Assembly (NCBI GenBank): GCA_000196815.1
Contig: FP929003.1
Span: forward strand, 2,379,501 to 2,443,500
Reading direction: 5' to 3'
Length of the DNA: 64,000 bases
From: Nitrospira defluvii
GTDB lineage: Bacteria > Nitrospirota > Nitrospiria > Nitrospirales > Nitrospiraceae
This document shows, piece after piece, positions 62,766 through 64,000 of this stretch (position 1 is the first letter of the stretch; each line of letters begins with the position of its first letter). The notes below the pieces were generated by a model, which was given only the letters and a program-made list of their open reading frames with translations, searched no databases and had not been told where the DNA came from. A program made the translations under genes and the position numbers.

Positions 62766-63125
62766 ATGCGATCTTTATGGCTTCCAGTGGTACTGCTGCT
62801 GATTCTGGCGTCGACCTCGACAACCTGGGCAGAGCCGGGGTTCGACGAGAAGTACCAGCGGGACTTTAACATCTTCAATCCCATCAACCAGTATCAGCCG
62901 GATAACCCCTTGAACCCCGCCAATGCCTACGATCCGGCAAACCCCTTCAACCCGATCAACCAGTACGATCCCAACAACCCCGCCAATCCCATCAACCAAT
63001 TCAATCCGAACAATCCGTTCAACCCCATCAATCGGTACCGCCCGGAGAATCCGCTGAACCCCATCAATGAGTTCAACCCGACCGTACCGTTTGCGCCGTT
63101 GGGTGGGCCTGGACAGAAGCGCTGA
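62766..63125 (+). CDS. Secreted Asn-Pro repeat protein
   Basis: 119 residues. Signal peptide (SLWLPVVLLLILASTSTTWA, cleavage before EPG), a short charged link (GFDEKYQRDF), then about five 12-residue repeats of the pattern NPxNPINxYxPx or NPxNPANxYDPA (for example NPFNPINQYDPN, NPLNPINEFNPT), ending in a Gly/Lys tail. The repeated NP dipeptides should form an extended, turn-rich chain. GAGGAGGG upstream supports the ATG at 62766. No family recognised. It is flanked by 27-base direct repeats. Confidence 0.75.
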   Translation: MRSLWLPVVLLLILASTSTTWAEPGFDEKYQRDFNIFNPINQYQPDNPLNPANAYDPANPFNPINQYDPNNPANPINQFNPNNPFNPINRYRPENPLNPINEFNPTVPFAPLGGPGQKR

Positions 63126-63611
63126 GGCGACTCGTGCCCTTCCCGATCCCGGCGAAAGAGGCTTCACGAACGACGAGCGACGATCTTCCGGATTCCGAGG
63201 TCCTGCTATCTGCCATACGCCATCAGCTTTTGTTTCCGAACGAGATACGCTTCACGAGATACGAGCGGCGAAGTTGTTCCCCTGTGACCCCGGATGTCAC
63301 ACCGCAATGCTAGGGTATGGATGCCGGAGGCAGGGAGGCGAGGGTGCATGACCGGAAACGTGCAGTCTATGGGCGGGTAGGCTTGCTACAGCGGTCAATG
63401 GAAAAACTTGTCACTTCGCAGGCTGATGGAACACGCGCCGTTGTAGAAACACCTCGCACTCCTACCAGTGACTGTACTCAAGGTAGCTGCCCTGAACCTA
63501 GCCATTCAACAGGGTGATTTCTTGGCACGAAAGCAGGTATTCTTCGCCGGCGCGACCTGGCAGATTTGATCTGACAGCGATCCTCTTCTCCTGACCAAGA
63601 GGCCGATTCAC
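63126..63611. other. Gap with repeats before hsdM
   Basis: 486 bases. The left part (63150-63300) is repeat B/C text and the 27-base repeat. The rest has no supported gene; a few short frames lack start signals. The region marks the left edge of the restriction-modification locus. Confidence 0.45.
63150..63300. repeat. Repeat B/C text and 27-base repeat, copy 2
   Basis: CTTCACGAACGACGAGCGACG (from 63163), CTATCTGCCATACGCCATCAGC (63210-63231), AACGAGATACGCTTCACGAG (63239-63258) and TTGTTCCCCTGTGACCCC with GGATGTCAC (63274-63300). Confidence 0.7.
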
Positions 63612-64000
63612 ATGGCACTGTCCCTCAACAAACCCAAACTCGACAATCTGGCCGACGAAATTTGGAAGTCCGCCGAACGGCTGCGCGGCAAGTTCAAAGC
63701 CTACGAATACCAGAACGTCATCCTGCCGATTATCGTCATCCGCCGCTTGGAGTGCGTGCTCATCAAATGGCGAGAAGACAAAACAACAGAAGTCCGAGCC
63801 AAGCGTCCGAAACTGACTGAAAAGGAATTGGCCAAGCTCGTCAAAGGCCTCGAACTCACCACGGCGCCGTTTTCGAACAAGACCAATCTGACGCTACGCA
63901 AAGTCTACGAAGAAGAGCCCACACTACTGGATCAGACGTTCAGAAAATACATTAACGGCTTTTCCAAGAACGTGGACGACATCATCGATCACTTTAACTA
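63612..64000 (+). CDS. hsdM: Type I restriction-modification methylase HsdM, 5' fragment
   Basis: 129 residues visible before the window ends. The N-terminal helical domain NLADEIWKSAERLRGKFKAYEYQNVILPIIVIRRLECVLIKW is characteristic of the type I M subunit (N6-adenine methylase), whose SAM-binding motifs would lie beyond the edge. AAGAGG lies upstream of the ATG. hsdS and hsdR presumably follow outside the window. This opens a defence locus. Confidence 0.85.
   Translation, partial: MALSLNKPKLDNLADEIWKSAERLRGKFKAYEYQNVILPIIVIRRLECVLIKWREDKTTEVRAKRPKLTEKELAKLVKGLELTTAPFSNKTNLTLRKVYEEEPTLLDQTFRKYINGFSKNVDDIIDHFN

Noticed and set aside
468-63300. CRISPR array among the repeated sequences
   Set aside because: The repeats are long, dispersed and palindromic, without short regular repeat-spacer units or cas genes.

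Overview
This is a GC-rich (about 60%) bacterial chromosome segment that I infer comes from a Nitrospira-like member of the Nitrospirota. The grounds are overall protein style, gene content and dense intergenic palindromes; there is no rRNA or other phylogenetic marker in the window, so the assignment is an inference. No rRNA, tRNA, CRISPR array or intact insertion sequence was seen.

Layout. 0-9.5 kb: the end of an unknown gene, a repeat-filled gap, a porin (OprO/OprP type) divergent from an orphan response regulator with a degenerate receiver, a CBS protein, a Pal/OmpA lipoprotein, a 1,236-residue DUF255/aldo-keto reductase fusion and a small lysine-rich repeat protein. 9.8-23 kb: central metabolism (ACT-malic enzyme, citrate synthase, fumarase, a ferredoxin-NADP reductase-like flavoprotein, NAD kinase) mixed with an antiporter, a J-domain protein, RNase D, ArsC-like reductase and Hsp20. 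23-38 kb: housekeeping block clpC, tsaD, hflX, nth, yicC, gmk, rpoZ, coaBC, a TPR protein, aroQ, efp, accB, accC, thiE and, convergently, bioD. 38-49 kb: an SDR, secreted proteins, PutA, an AT-richer islet of small membrane proteins, an HD hydrolase, a fatty acid desaturase, and an Mrp-Rieske group.

49.1-56.2 kb holds the best candidate for an undescribed system: a small helical protein, a MutL-type ASKHA ATPase without any glutamate mutase, a lipoyl-like/KOW protein and four membrane proteins, read from one strong sigma-70 promoter. A MEMO-like protein that has lost family metal ligands lies immediately downstream. 58-64 kb is accessory: a nucleotidyltransferase pair, cyclophilin, a ComEC-like metallo-beta-lactamase protein, a MazF-type toxin-antitoxin pair bracketed by 60-bp direct repeats, an Asn-Pro repeat protein and the start of a type I restriction-modification methylase.

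A dispersed palindromic repeat family (about 130 bp per unit, ends related to TAGCAGGATG) occupies many gaps, often supplies the stop codon of the neighbouring gene, and shows compensatory changes in its central hairpin. Two genes, hflX and thiE, appear to lack any standard start codon at the position dictated by their conserved N-termini.
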